Shown: positions 9,136 through 17,866, numbered from the stretch's first letter. The stretch is DNA of 64,000 nt from Hydrogenimonas sp. (GCA_003945285.1 AP019005.1:372001-436000), one strand, 5' to 3'. The notes: a model not told the origin generated them from the letters alone. Translations and numbers: made by a program.

Positions 9136-9555
9136 TTATCCTTTACTCATCTCATCTTCAAGCATCTGGGCGTATCTATGGGTTATCGAATCGATATCTA
9201 TCCGTTTGGCCGGATGCCTGGCAGCAATGTATCCGACTTTTTTACCGTTTTTGAAGACCGGTTTGATGAAAGTGCTGACCCAGTAATATCGGCCGTCTTT
9301 GCGCAGATTTTTAACAAGACCTGTCCACTCTTTATCGGCCTGAATGGTATCCCACATCTCTTTAAAGGCGGCTTTCGGCATATCCGGGTGGCGGATGATG
9401 CTGTGGGGCTGTCCCACCAGCTCCTCTTTTGTGTAGCCGGAAATCTCGATGAACTTCCGGTTCGCGTATGTAATGATACCGTTGAGGTCCGTTTCGCTGA
9501 TAATGATTCCGTCAACGAAGGTATACTCTTCATCGATCGGTTCAGGTCTTCTCAT
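9136..9555 (-). CDS. Aer-type PAS domain protein
   Basis: A protein of 139 residues that is almost entirely one PAS domain of the Aer redox-sensor type. Motifs include SETDLNGIITYANRKF, GQPHSIIRHPDMPKAAF and KNLRKDGRYYWV, which in Aer surround the FAD. It ends in a short helix. I place the start at the ATG 9553-9555 because GGAG lies 5 nt before it; an ATG five codons upstream (9568-9570) has no clear ribosome site. As first gene of the minus-strand phosphorelay operon, it may bring redox or oxygen information to the kinase. It lacks a transmitter or methyl-accepting domain. Confidence 0.85.
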   Translation of the reverse strand: MRRPEPIDEEYTFVDGIIISETDLNGIITYANRKFIEISGYTKEELVGQPHSIIRHPDMPKAAFKEMWDTIQADKEWTGLVKNLRKDGRYYWVSTFIKPVFKNGKKVGYIAARHPAKRIDIDSITHRYAQMLEDEMSKG

Positions 9556-9619
9556 CAACTCTCCATTCATTAAAACTATTTAGGTAACCTATGCTGCCCG
9601 CAGAGCACTGAAAAACTAT

Positions 9620-9679
9620 CTCTTTGCGGCGTCCCGCAGGGTGAATCCGGCCCGGCGTACAGATTTTGCGTAAGGTCAG
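9620..9679 (-). repeat. Half copy (A) of intergenic inverted-repeat element
   Basis: The last 60 bp match one end of the element found whole at 13767, 18091 and 26827: a GCGTCCCGCAGGG core and the terminal repeat that reads TGACCTTACGCAAAATCTG on the minus strand. The other half is missing. It lies 65 bp upstream of the PAS gene in the 284-bp gap 9556-9839. Apart from a few AT-rich -10-like boxes near 9750-9775, I see nothing else in that gap. Confidence 0.75.
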
Positions 9680-9839
9680 TTAAAGGTATAAATCCGCTAT
9701 TATCGGTCAGCCGTTAGGCATATGCACCTTTCAGGCGGCAAACCAGTCTCTATCTATTGTAAGATAAACTGTTTATAATGAACAGAATAATAGCACAACT
9801 TTCGATAGCTTTCACTTATCCTTACCCGGATTATATCGG

Positions 9840-11648
9840 TTATTTAGCGATATTTTTCAGGTGCTCGAAAAGGCTTTGCGCATCCTTTTCGCTCAACACC
9901 GCGGAGAGATCTTTTATGCCGGCACTTTTCACAGCTTCGAAGGTGCCGAAAAAGTCGAGAAGCCGTTTGACCTTCGCAGGGCCTATTCCTTCCGCTTCAA
10001 GCAGGGAGATCTCCTTCTCTCTCTTCAGGCGCTGCTTTTTGTGAAACGATATCGCGAAGCGGTGCGCTTCGTCACGCAGCCGCTGAAACCACTGAAGCCT
10101 TCCGTCGCCTGGCATGAGCCGCAGCTCACCTTCGGGCGTATGGAGTATATCTTTCGCGGCCCCTTTCGCCCGGTGGGCCTTGGCGTCGATCTTCTCCTTC
10201 GCTATGGCGACCACCGGGAGGTTGACCCCCGCATCTTTCAGGAGAGTTACAGCCAGCTGCCGCAGCGTCTCTCCCCCGTCTATTACCCACAGGTCGGGCG
10301 GCGGCTCTTTTTCGAAGCTCTCTATCCGTCTGCCAAGCATCTCCCTCATCTGGCCGTATTCGTCTCTGGAGTCCAGGTTGTAGTGCCTGTAACTCTCTTT
10401 GTCCCACCTCTCTTCGTGCATTACCGCCATCGCTCCCACACAGGCTCTTCCCATAAGGTGCGAGTTGTCGAAGACCTCCACTCTGACCGGCGGTGAGGAG
10501 AGCCCCAGTAGATCGCCTATCTGCTTCGAAAGCAGCGACTTAGGTCTCTTTTTATGCTGTTTCAAAAGCTCTTCGGCATTCTGCAGCCCCAGTTCGACAA
10601 GCCGCCTTTTCGCTCCCCTTTTGGGTGAGAGTATTCCGACTCTTCGGCCCACTCTTATGCTTATAAGGTCGGAAAGGCCGGAAGCCTCGTCCAGCGGTAC
10701 GGCAGTCAGGACCGTGCCTGCCGCAAACGGGGTTCCCGGGGCGTAGAACTCCAGAATCGCACGTCTATAAATCTCCTGTATGTCGATATCTTCATGCACA
10801 TCGAAGAGGGTATGGCTTGAAGATACGATCTTCCCTTCCCGCATGAACATTCTGACTATCACCCCGTGGGTATCGTCGTAGCCGACCGTGAAAATATCGA
10901 GGTTTTCGAGCGTTGCAAGGTCCGCTGCGGAGTACTCCTCGATCTTTCCTATCGCCTCTATGCGGTCGCGGATCTCCGCAGCCTCTTCGTAGCGCATCGA
11001 CTCCGCGTAAAAAGACATCTTCTCCTTCAGGGCGGAGATGAGCCTCTTTTTGTTGTGGATATAGCCGAGCGCCTCATCTATCAGTTTCGCATACTCTTTC
11101 GTGTCGATCTTCCCTTCGCAAGGGGCCATGCAGCGGCCTATCTGATGGAAAAGACACGCTTTTTTCCCCTTCAGGCACCCCTTTTTCTGAACGAGAGGCA
11201 CCAACTCGTAAAGAGAGGAGAGAATGGCTCTCGCTCCGGCGGGAAACGGGCCGAAATACTTTACATCTTTTCCCTTTACCACTCTTCTGGTGAGTTCGAA
11301 GCGGGGAAAGGGTTGGCTGAGGTCCAGGTAGATGTAGGGGTATGTCTTGTCGTCGCGCAGCAGGATGTTGTATTTGGGTTTGAGCTGTTTTATCAGCGAG
11401 TTTTCCAGCAGCAATGCGTCGCTTTCGCTCTGTGTAACGATTGTCTCTATTCTTGCCGTCTTGCTGACCATTCTATGTATGCGCGGCCCGAGCCTCGGTG
11501 CCGGCGCAAGTTCCGGCCTCATTCTGAAGTAGCTTTTCACCCGCTTTTTGAGACTCTTCGCCTTTCCCACATAAAGAAGCCTGCCGTCGCGGTCGAAATA
11601 TTGGTATACACCCGGCCTGTCCGGAAGGTTTTTCAGCGTCTCGAGCAT
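9840..11648 (-). CDS. uvrC: Excinuclease ABC subunit C (UvrC)
   Basis: A 602-residue nuclease that makes both incisions in nucleotide excision repair with UvrA and UvrB. The N-terminus has the GIY-YIG nuclease (PGVYQYF..LLYVGKAKSLKKRV, residues 13-35). A cysteine-bearing region (GCLKGKKACLFHQIGRC) and a UVR motif near 200 follow. The C-terminal RNase H-like nuclease shows VEVFDNSH and LWVIDGG, and tandem helix-hairpin-helix motifs (LLEAEGIGPAKVKRLLDFF) end the protein. The start MLETLKNLPDRPGVY at 11648 is the family start; the frame stays open 59 codons further upstream but that stretch lies antiparallel in another gene and has no family similarity. It overlaps the preceding small gene by 16 bp. 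Confidence 0.95.
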   Translation of the reverse strand: MLETLKNLPDRPGVYQYFDRDGRLLYVGKAKSLKKRVKSYFRMRPELAPAPRLGPRIHRMVSKTARIETIVTQSESDALLLENSLIKQLKPKYNILLRDDKTYPYIYLDLSQPFPRFELTRRVVKGKDVKYFGPFPAGARAILSSLYELVPLVQKKGCLKGKKACLFHQIGRCMAPCEGKIDTKEYAKLIDEALGYIHNKKRLISALKEKMSFYAESMRYEEAAEIRDRIEAIGKIEEYSAADLATLENLDIFTVGYDDTHGVIVRMFMREGKIVSSSHTLFDVHEDIDIQEIYRRAILEFYAPGTPFAAGTVLTAVPLDEASGLSDLISIRVGRRVGILSPKRGAKRRLVELGLQNAEELLKQHKKRPKSLLSKQIGDLLGLSSPPVRVEVFDNSHLMGRACVGAMAVMHEERWDKESYRHYNLDSRDEYGQMREMLGRRIESFEKEPPPDLWVIDGGETLRQLAVTLLKDAGVNLPVVAIAKEKIDAKAHRAKGAAKDILHTPEGELRLMPGDGRLQWFQRLRDEAHRFAISFHKKQRLKREKEISLLEAEGIGPAKVKRLLDFFGTFEAVKSAGIKDLSAVLSEKDAQSLFEHLKNIAK

Positions 11649-12076
11649 TTGATGGTCTCTTTCAGCGACTCGAACCTCTCTCTTATCTTCCCGTTTTTGC
11701 ACTCTATTTTGAACTCCCCTGCAGACCTCTCTTTGTAGAACGGAACGGAGTCTGAGCTCTCCTTCGGCTCCGGCGCGAATTTGGAGACGAAAGCCTTGAC
11801 ACGGCGAATCTCGTGTGTGCCGCACGCCTCTTTCAGAGGCGGCAGCGTGCTTAATAGGTTCTTAATTAAAGAGAGCTTATAATCAAATTCCATTTTGAAA
11901 GCGGGATGTTTCAGAGCGAAAAAGAGTGTTCCGTTTTTTACATAAATAAAAAGGATGCCGCGTTGCAGTCTCTGCGGAAGTGCTTTTTTGATGAGCGTGA
12001 AGCACCTCTGCCGGCGGAGAACGGCATATGTCGGCTGTGAGAGAAGATGATCGATAACCGTTTCAACATTTTTCAT
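11633..12076 (-). CDS. Conserved small protein upstream of uvrC, possibly DciA/DUF721-like
   Basis: A basic protein of 147 residues. The middle (residues 28-75: ALPQRLQRGILFIYVKNGTL, then FALKHPAFKMEF and SLIKNLL) has the strand-strand-helix pattern of the DUF721/DciA fold, whose better known member DciA loads the replicative helicase. This similarity is weak and by eye only. The C-terminal third is rich in Lys, Arg, Glu and Ser and looks disordered. The stop overlaps uvrC by 16 bp, so the two are likely co-transcribed and coupled. Its start region overlaps, on the opposite strand, the start of the small lipoprotein gene at 12047. Confidence 0.6.
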   Translation of the reverse strand: MKNVETVIDHLLSQPTYAVLRRQRCFTLIKKALPQRLQRGILFIYVKNGTLFFALKHPAFKMEFDYKLSLIKNLLSTLPPLKEACGTHEIRRVKAFVSKFAPEPKESSDSVPFYKERSAGEFKIECKNGKIRERFESLKETIKCSRR

Positions 12077-12184
12077 ACTATTATTATAACATCAATCCTT
12101 TCGGTGCTTCTGCTCGGGGTCTCGGGATGCGGTTACAAAAAGCCTCCATACTATCCTAAAGAGAAAGCGGGTGCGGGCAGATGA
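12047..12184 (+). CDS. LptM-like small lipoprotein, translationally coupled to nadB
   Basis: This 45-codon gene encodes a hydrophobic signal (residues 9-24) and a lipobox VSGC with Cys28, followed by GYKKPPYYPKEK. The short Cys-Gly-x-Lys-x-Pro-x-Tyr-x-Pro tail is the signature of LptM/YifL lipoproteins (CGxKGPLYxP), which stabilise the LptD-LptE translocon in E. coli. The TGA stop overlaps the nadB ATG (ATGA). The first 30 bp overlap the start of the divergent gene at 11633-12076. The ribosome site is weak (GAGAG). lptD itself is 8 kb downstream. Small size makes this easy to miss; the lipobox and tail make it a real gene in my view. Confidence 0.72.
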   Translation: MIDNRFNIFHTIIITSILSVLLLGVSGCGYKKPPYYPKEKAGAGR

Positions 12185-13638
12185 AAACCCATACGAAATA
12201 TGACGTCATAATCATAGGTGCCGGTATAGCCGGCCTTTATGCGGCACTCCATATTCCGAAAGAGAAGAACGTTTTGATTCTCTGCAAAGATATTCCCTGG
12301 GAGTGCAACACATTCTATGCCCAGGGAGGAGTGGCCGCGGCTGTGGACGGGGATGATGTGGAACTACATATAGAAGACACCCTCAAAGCCGGTGCCGGGC
12401 TCTGCAACGAAGAGGCCGTTCGCACGATGGTTGAAGAGAGCCTGGATGTAATTCCTGATCTCCTTGAACGCGGTTTCGAATTCGACCGTGATGAAGAGGG
12501 GAGGCTGCTCTACACGAAAGAGGCGGCGCACAGCAGGTCACGCATACTACATGCAGGCGGAGACGCTACCGGCCGCTATCTTCACCAGTTTCTGATGAAA
12601 CTGAACCCCCACCCGTTCATCTACAATGTAAGGGTCTTCGACCTGATGCGCTCTGGCGATACATGCTACGGCCTTCGTGCCCTGATAAACAATGAGATAA
12701 AAGAGCTCTATGCCGACAACATGATAATCGCCAGCGGCGGTGTAGGAAGCCTCTATGCCTATCATACCAATTCGCGCACCATTAGCTCCGATATTCACGG
12801 GATCTGCATCGAAAGGGGCATCAAGCTGGATATGATGGAGATGATGCAGTTTCATCCGACTGTTTTCGTCGACAATCCGTGGGCGAGAAAGCAGCTTTTG
12901 ACGGAGGCTTTGAGGGGAGAGGGGGCCCAGATAGTGGATGAGGAGGGGAGGAGATTTCTCTTCGACTACGACGAGAGGGGAGAGCTCGCCCCGCGGGATA
13001 TCGTCAGCAGGGCGGTTTTCGACTACAAGAAGAGGAGCGAAAGCAGGGTCTTTTTGAAGATGGATATGTTCGACGAGGAGTTTTTCGCCCACAGATTCCC
13101 GAACATAAAGAGTGCGCTTGCCGGTCTGGGCTTCAACCTGCCTCACGATCTTGTTCCCATATCTCCGGCGTTTCATTACGCCATCGGAGGAATTGTCTGC
13201 GATCTGGACGGACGGGTGCCGGGCCTGGAAAATCTCTATGTCGTAGGTGAAGCGGCCAGCACCGGTGTTCACGGGGCCAACAGGCTCGCCAGCAATTCGC
13301 TGCTCGAAGGTCTGGTTTTCGGAAAACGGGCGGCGCTCAAACTCAATGAAGAGTCTTTCTCTTGGAGCCAGAAACCGCCTTTTGCGGAGTTCAAAGGCTC
13401 CCTGATAGAGAAGGACGATACGATACTGAAGCAGCGCCTTAGAAGAACGATGTGGCAGGAGGTGGGAATCGTCCGTACTGTCTCCGGGCTGAAGCGTGCG
13501 CTCGATTTCGTCGACGACGTGCAGCATCTGACCATAGGACGCCTTCTCGCACTCCGCCTAAAAACGGCGAGAAACATCATAGAGAGTGCACTCTCCCGGA
13601 AGGAGTCTGTCGGAGCGCACTACATACTCAACGAGTAG
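12181..13638 (+). CDS. nadB: L-aspartate oxidase (NadB)
   Basis: This FAD flavoprotein of 485 residues oxidises L-aspartate to iminoaspartate, the first step of de novo NAD synthesis. The N-terminal dinucleotide fold is IIIGAGIAGLYAAL, followed by the CNTFYAQGGVAAA flavin loop. The substrate region holds MEMMQFHPTVF and the capping stretch HYAIGGIVCDLDGR. The FAD end motif is VVGEAASTGVHGANRLASNS, and together these distinguish it within the succinate dehydrogenase flavoprotein family. The C-terminal helical domain is short compared with E. coli NadB (540). nadA and nadC are not in the window. It is coupled to the upstream lipoprotein gene by ATGA. Confidence 0.94.
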   Translation: MKTHTKYDVIIIGAGIAGLYAALHIPKEKNVLILCKDIPWECNTFYAQGGVAAAVDGDDVELHIEDTLKAGAGLCNEEAVRTMVEESLDVIPDLLERGFEFDRDEEGRLLYTKEAAHSRSRILHAGGDATGRYLHQFLMKLNPHPFIYNVRVFDLMRSGDTCYGLRALINNEIKELYADNMIIASGGVGSLYAYHTNSRTISSDIHGICIERGIKLDMMEMMQFHPTVFVDNPWARKQLLTEALRGEGAQIVDEEGRRFLFDYDERGELAPRDIVSRAVFDYKKRSESRVFLKMDMFDEEFFAHRFPNIKSALAGLGFNLPHDLVPISPAFHYAIGGIVCDLDGRVPGLENLYVVGEAASTGVHGANRLASNSLLEGLVFGKRAALKLNEESFSWSQKPPFAEFKGSLIEKDDTILKQRLRRTMWQEVGIVRTVSGLKRALDFVDDVQHLTIGRLLALRLKTARNIIESALSRKESVGAHYILNE

Positions 13639-13766
13639 TACCCTATACTATTCCGGGAGTTGGACGATAATTATCTGACAGCCGAAGTGCAAAGGAGTCG
13701 TACCGCTGTGGTGATTCTTTGCATGGTATCGGCAACTTATACCGGCAAGCGGTGTAATATGGGCAA

Positions 13767-13928
13767 CTGACCTTACGCAAAATCTGCCCGCCTGGCGGAA
13801 TCTGTCATGCGGAGCGCCGCAAAATATCAAAAAACGGCTGATGCCTCCGGCGCTCCGACGGGCAAGAGCGGATTTTTGACCTACCTTTATGCCAGGTTCC
13901 TGGGCCGGCAAATTTTGCGTAGGGTCAG
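13767..13928 (+). repeat. Intergenic inverted-repeat element, copy B
   Basis: A 162-bp element bounded by TGACCTTACGCAAAATCTG on the left and CAAATTTTGCGTAGGGTCA on the right, i.e. terminal inverted repeats of about 19 bp. The interior (GGAGCGCCGCAAAATATC, then GGCTGATGCCTCCGGCGCTC) is homologous to copies C and D but more diverged. It fills most of the gap between nadB and the antiporter gene, whose start codon lies 22 bp after the right end. Same orientation as copy C. It encodes nothing of its own. Confidence 0.85.
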
Positions 13929-13950
13929 AGATCAAGATAAAAGGAAAAAC

Positions 13951-15258
13951 ATGCATGAAGCGACTATGCACCTGACGACGACATGGGTCGGAATTGTGGA
14001 TTTGGCGATTTTCGTAATTGCCTACTATTTTATAGCCACAGAAGAGAAGTATGAGATAAACAAGGCCAAGCCTGCACTCTTTGCGGGAACATTCATGTTC
14101 ATGATGATCGGTGTCTACTTTAGCCTGAACGGAATGGACCCCGATCCGATGCACGATGAGATGTCTAAACTCATTCTCGAGATTGCGGAGATATTCTTCT
14201 TCCTCTTCGTCGCTATGACCTTTATCGAAACACTGATAGAGCGGCGGGTTTTCGATGTTTTGAAATATAAACTGGTCTCAAAAGGGTACAGTTACAAAAA
14301 GCTCTTCTGGCTGACCGGCCTTCTGGCGTTCTTCATCTCTCCGGTGGCCGACAATCTTACGACGGCGTTGATTCTCTCCACGGTACTCTTTACGATCGAT
14401 AAAACGAATAAAGAGTTTCTGGTGCCCGGTGCCATCAACATAGTTGTTGCCGCCAATGCGGGCGGTGCGTGGAGCCCGTTCGGAGATATTACGACACTTA
14501 TGGCATGGACGGCGGGCAAGGGAGAGTTCGTCGACTTCCTCTATCTCTTCGTCCCTTCTATAGCAAGCTGGCTGCTTACCGGCTGGCTGCTGGCCATGTA
14601 TGTACCGAAAGGCGAGCCGCACTTCAATGTGGAAACCGAAAAGGTGCCGCAGATGAAAGAGGGCGGCAAGACCGTCATATGGCTCGGTGCCTTTACGATC
14701 GCCATAGCGGTTATAGGGCATCAGCTCTTCCACTTCCCTGCAATGTGGGGCATGATGTTCGGACTCTCCCTGCTGAAGCTGCACTCTTTCAGGCTCTCCC
14801 GCAAAGGGCATAACGGATATGATGTTTTCGTCAACATGAAAAAGATAGAGAACGATACGCTGCTCTTCTTCTTCGGTATCCTCTCCGCTGTAGGGGCGCT
14901 CCACTTTCTCGGCTACCTGGAGTATATCCACGACCTCTACTCCCTTGTCGGACCTACGGCCGCCAATATCGGGGTAGGGTTCATTTCGGCTATTGTGGAC
15001 AATGTACCTGTCATGAGCGCCATCTTGAAGGCAAGCCCGGAGATGGGATTGGACCAGTGGCTGCTCGTCACCCTGACTGCGGGTATCGGCGGAAGCCTCA
15101 TTAGCTTCGGTTCCGCCGCCGGGGTCGGTGTTATGGGGCGCCTGCGCGGCATATACACTTTCGGCGCGCATATAAAGCTTGCCTGGACCGTTCTGGCCGG
15201 CTATATACTCGCTATGGTTCTTTGGTATATCCAGTTCGAGATGCTCGGACTTTATTGA
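13951..15258 (+). CDS. nhaD: NhaD-type sodium:proton antiporter
   Basis: A protein of 435 residues with about 11-12 membrane segments, of the ion transporter superfamily that contains NhaD and ArsB. The conserved LAFFISPVADNLTTALIL segment, the AANAGGAWSPFGDITTLM loop, and the mirrored FISAIVDNVPVMSAIL and GIGGSLISFGSAAGVGVMG segments are typical of NhaD. It exchanges Na+ (or Li+) for H+ across the inner membrane and keeps the cytoplasm low in sodium, which suits a marine habitat. The start chosen is the ATG at 13951 behind AAAAGGA; an upstream in-frame ATG would place 48 residues inside repeat copy B. Confidence 0.9.
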   Translation: MHEATMHLTTTWVGIVDLAIFVIAYYFIATEEKYEINKAKPALFAGTFMFMMIGVYFSLNGMDPDPMHDEMSKLILEIAEIFFFLFVAMTFIETLIERRVFDVLKYKLVSKGYSYKKLFWLTGLLAFFISPVADNLTTALILSTVLFTIDKTNKEFLVPGAINIVVAANAGGAWSPFGDITTLMAWTAGKGEFVDFLYLFVPSIASWLLTGWLLAMYVPKGEPHFNVETEKVPQMKEGGKTVIWLGAFTIAIAVIGHQLFHFPAMWGMMFGLSLLKLHSFRLSRKGHNGYDVFVNMKKIENDTLLFFFGILSAVGALHFLGYLEYIHDLYSLVGPTAANIGVGFISAIVDNVPVMSAILKASPEMGLDQWLLVTLTAGIGGSLISFGSAAGVGVMGRLRGIYTFGAHIKLAWTVLAGYILAMVLWYIQFEMLGLY

Positions 15259-15279
15259 TAACTTCACTAATGTTATGCA

Positions 15280-15430
15280 GAGCTTCGGCGGGGACCGGCC
15301 CTCCACTGCACCCCTCCAAAGCTCGGGATGACGTTACGTTTTTTATATAACGTGGCAACTTCATTTGTACTTTTTCCCGGCCCTCCCGGAAAATTGGAGT
15401 TGCCGGGCCCCCGCAGGACTATCTTGCGGG
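15280..15430. other. Four successive hairpins between antiporter gene and guaA
   Basis: The 240-bp gap before guaA holds, in order, GAGCTT/AAGCTC (15280-15324), ACGTTA/TAACGT (15331-15353), a longer arm GGCAACT/AGTTGCC (15354-15404) and GCCCCCGCA/TGCGGGC (about 15407-15432). None is followed by a clear T-run, so they are not obvious terminators. It is not the TGACCTTACG element. It could be a decayed mobile repeat or a structured leader. A -10-like TAAAAT lies at 15462-15467, 37 bp before the guaA start. Confidence 0.4.
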
Positions 15431-15498
15431 CCTACCTTCCAAACTTTCAACAATCTTTCGATAAAATAGCGCAACTATCTACTCTCAAGGATCAGAAT

Positions 15499-17049
15499 TT
15501 GAAAGATGTCAGCATCATAGTGCTCGATTTCGGATCGCAGTATACACAGCTAATCGCCAGAAGACTTCGCGAAGAGAAGGTCTACTGTGAAATTGTCCCA
15601 TACTTTACCAAGGCCGATGAGATCAAGGCGAAAAACCCAAGGGGGATCATTTTGAGCGGAGGTCCAGCGTCGGTTTACGACGAGGGTGCATTTACGGTAG
15701 ACAGGGCCGTTTACGAACTCGGAGTGCCGGTTCTGGGTATCTGTTACGGAATGCAGCGCATCGCCGTCGATTTCGGCGGCAGGGTGGTCCGCTCCACACA
15801 TCACGAATATGGAAAAGCCGAGCTCCATTTTCATGAAGAGCACGGAGACACTTCGCCTCTCTTCGAGGGGTGTCACGACGGAACTGTCGTATGGATGAGC
15901 CACAGTGACCGGGTTGAGACGCTGCCGGAGGGCTTCAAGCCCATAGCATACAGCGACAACTCTCCATACGCCGCAATAGCGGACGAGAGTCGAAAAATAT
16001 ATGCTCTGCAGTTCCACCCGGAGGTCCACCACTCCGAAGAGGGGCACATAATGCTGCGCAACTTCGCCCGAAAGATCTGCGGGGTTGTAGAGAAGTGGGA
16101 TATGGGCCATTTTCTCAAAGAGCAGATCAGGAAGATCCGCGAGCAGGTAGGTGACGGAAAAGTGCTGTGCGCTCTTAGCGGAGGTGTTGACTCTTCGGTG
16201 GTAGCGGCACTTCTTTACGAGGCGATAGGAGATCAGCTGATCCCGGTTTTCGTAGACAACGGACTTCTTAGAAAGGGTGAACGAGAACAGGTCGAGAGCG
16301 TCTTCAAAGTTCACCTGAAAGTCCCTCTCATAACCGTAGACGCGAGCGAACACTTTCTTGTGAAGCTGGCCGGTATTACCGACCCGGAGCAGAAACGCAA
16401 GATCATCGGCCATACATTCATAGAGGTTTTCGAAGAGGAGGCCAAAAAACACGAGGGTATCAAGTTCCTGGCACAAGGGACCCTCTACCCCGATGTTATC
16501 GAGTCGGTCTCCGTCAAGGGGCCCAGCGAGACAATCAAGTCGCACCACAATGTAGGCGGCCTTCCCGACTGGATGGATTTCGAGCTGATAGAGCCGCTTC
16601 GTGAACTCTTCAAAGATGAGGTACGCAGGCTGGGGCTGGAGCTGGGACTTCCCGAATCCCTGGTATACCGCCACCCGTTCCCCGGGCCGGGACTCGCCAT
16701 ACGCATCATGGGAGAGGTAAACATTTACGATCTCGACATACTTCGCGAAGCGGATGTGATACTGCTCGAAGAGCTCAAGGCTAGCGGATACTACAACAAA
16801 ACATGGCAGGCGTTTGCGGTACTGCTCAATGTAAAGAGTGTCGGCGTCATGGGTGACAACCGAACCTACGACAATACCGTCTGCGTAAGGGTGGTCGAAG
16901 CGGTCGACGGAATGACCGCTACGTTCGCCCACCTGCCGCACGACCTTCTTGAGCGGATCAGCCGCCGCATAATCAACGAAGTGGACGGCATAAACAGGGT
17001 CGTCTACGATATCAGTTCCAAACCGCCGGCGACGATAGAATGGGAGTAG
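15499..17049 (+). CDS. guaA: GMP synthase, glutamine-hydrolysing (GuaA)
   Basis: A 516-residue cytosolic enzyme that converts XMP, ATP and glutamine to GMP. The N-terminal class I amidotransferase has its nucleophile in GICYGMQ and the HPE triad residues in [10 protein letters not shown]. The ATP-pyrophosphatase loop is [15 protein letters not shown], and the C-terminal dimerisation domain includes [11 protein letters not shown] and the terminal [10 protein letters not shown] place the start at TTG 15499 because AAGGA stands 7 nt before it and homologues begin there ([14 protein letters not shown]). An ATG-initiated frame 171 bp upstream would add unrelated residues. It overlaps hemD by 10 bp. 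Confidence 0.96.
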   Translation: MKDVSIIVLDFGSQYTQLIARRLREEKVYCEIVPYFTKADEIKAKNPRGIILSGGPASVYDEGAFTVDRAVYELGVPVLGICYGMQRIAVDFGGRVVRSTHHEYGKAELHFHEEHGDTSPLFEGCHDGTVVWMSHSDRVETLPEGFKPIAYSDNSPYAAIADESRKIYALQFHPEVHHSEEGHIMLRNFARKICGVVEKWDMGHFLKEQIRKIREQVGDGKVLCALSGGVDSSVVAALLYEAIGDQLIPVFVDNGLLRKGEREQVESVFKVHLKVPLITVDASEHFLVKLAGITDPEQKRKIIGHTFIEVFEEEAKKHEGIKFLAQGTLYPDVIESVSVKGPSETIKSHHNVGGLPDWMDFELIEPLRELFKDEVRRLGLELGLPESLVYRHPFPGPGLAIRIMGEVNIYDLDILREADVILLEELKASGYYNKTWQAFAVLLNVKSVGVMGDNRTYDNTVCVRVVEAVDGMTATFAHLPHDLLERISRRIINEVDGINRVVYDISSKPPATIEWE

Positions 17050-17699
17050 AGAGACCCGTTTACCTTCTTTCGCCCACACCCGCGGAGGGTGTGCGGCATC
17101 TTCCGATGATCGAGTTCAGGACCATTCCGCAAAATATCGACTTCTCTCTCTATGACGGCCTCATATTTACATCCAAGCAGGGGGTCATAGCGCTGGACGG
17201 GATCAGCGGCGGAAGTTGGAGAGATACCCCTGCGGCCGCTATCGGCAAGATGACGGCAAAAGAGATCGAAAAGAGGGGAGGCAAGGTACTTTTTGTCGCC
17301 TCCAAAGCCTACGGAGAGGTTCTTGCGAAAGAGTTGTCCGGCAGGTTCAAATCTTTCAGATGGCTCTATCCGCGTCCCAGGGTGGTAGCCTCCAAGATAG
17401 CCTCAGACCTCCGATCGGCCGGCATAGAGGTTGAAGAGAGGGTCATTTACGAGACTCTCTGCAGGGAGTATCCCAAGAGCAAGAAGCCGGAAGATGGAGC
17501 GGTCCTGATCTTTACATCGCCCTCCATTGTGAAGTGCTTTCTAAAGCAGTTCAGCTGGAACGAAAGCTACAGGGCCGTAGCCATCGGAAAAAAGACGGCC
17601 GAGGCCTTCGGAGGGGAAGTCGGGTGCGTGGTTTCACCCTCTCAGTCGATCAAAGATACGATAGATTTCGCAAAGAGTCTATCCCAAATCCAGAAATAG
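17040..17699 (+). CDS. hemD: Uroporphyrinogen-III synthase (HemD)
   Basis: This protein of 219 residues has the two-lobed HemD pattern. The N-terminal [16 protein letters not shown] and [12 protein letters not shown], the hinge with VYET-type VIYETLCR, and [14 protein letters not shown] followed by [12 protein letters not shown] are all characteristic. It closes hydroxymethylbilane to uroporphyrinogen III in tetrapyrrole synthesis. Sequence conservation in this family is always low, but these motifs and the length (about 210-250) are convincing. The ATG lies inside the end of guaA (10-bp overlap), so expression is coupled. A terminator hairpin follows 36 bp after the stop. Confidence 0.88.
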   Translation: MGVERPVYLLSPTPAEGVRHLPMIEFRTIPQNIDFSLYDGLIFTSKQGVIALDGISGGSWRDTPAAAIGKMTAKEIEKRGGKVLFVASKAYGEVLAKELSGRFKSFRWLYPRPRVVASKIASDLRSAGIEVEERVIYETLCREYPKSKKPEDGAVLIFTSPSIVKCFLKQFSWNESYRAVAIGKKTAEAFGGEVGCVVSPSQSIKDTIDFAKSLSQIQK

Positions 17700-17734
17700 A
17701 GGAACTCGTCACGATCATTGCAGCCATGCACTTC

Positions 17735-17781
17735 GGGAAAAACCGTCGACGCACCTGACGGGTGCGCCTCAAATTTTTCCC
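17735..17781. terminator. Intrinsic terminator of guaA-hemD
   Basis: Inner stem CGCACC/GGTGCG around TGACG, extended by outer arms GGGAAAAA and TTTTTCCC. On the plus strand the T-run follows the stem; the outer arms make the structure usable from both sides. It separates hemD from the 6S RNA promoter. Confidence 0.7.
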
Positions 17782-17866
17782 AAACCGCCTGACTGCAAGC
17801 ATCACAACGGTTTCGATCTATTCTATTTCCGGATCCGGATTTAGAGTGCCCTTAAGCAAGTTGGAG

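Noticed and set aside
11649-11825. N-terminal extension of UvrC by 59 residues
   Set aside because: It is a different frame of the upstream small gene, rich in Arg and Glu; UvrC homologues start at MLETL.
12547-13527. Open reading frame of 326 codons antisense to nadB
   Set aside because: No protein-like motifs and no ribosome site; complete overlap with a certain gene.
13807-13950. N-terminal extension of the antiporter by 48 residues
   Set aside because: The extension lies inside repeat copy B and has no family similarity; ATG 13951 has a good ribosome site.
14278-15306. Open reading frame of 342 codons antisense to the antiporter gene
   Set aside because: Rich in Arg, His, Gln and Glu as expected of the complement of a membrane protein gene; no motif.
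15328-15498. N-terminal extension of GuaA by 57 residues
   Set aside because: The stretch covers the hairpin array; homologues start at the TTG position with AAGGA before it.
15550-17079. Open reading frame of 509 codons antisense to guaA
   Set aside because: guaA on the other strand is unmistakable; the antisence frame gives no recognisable motif and is open only because of GC-rich codon use.
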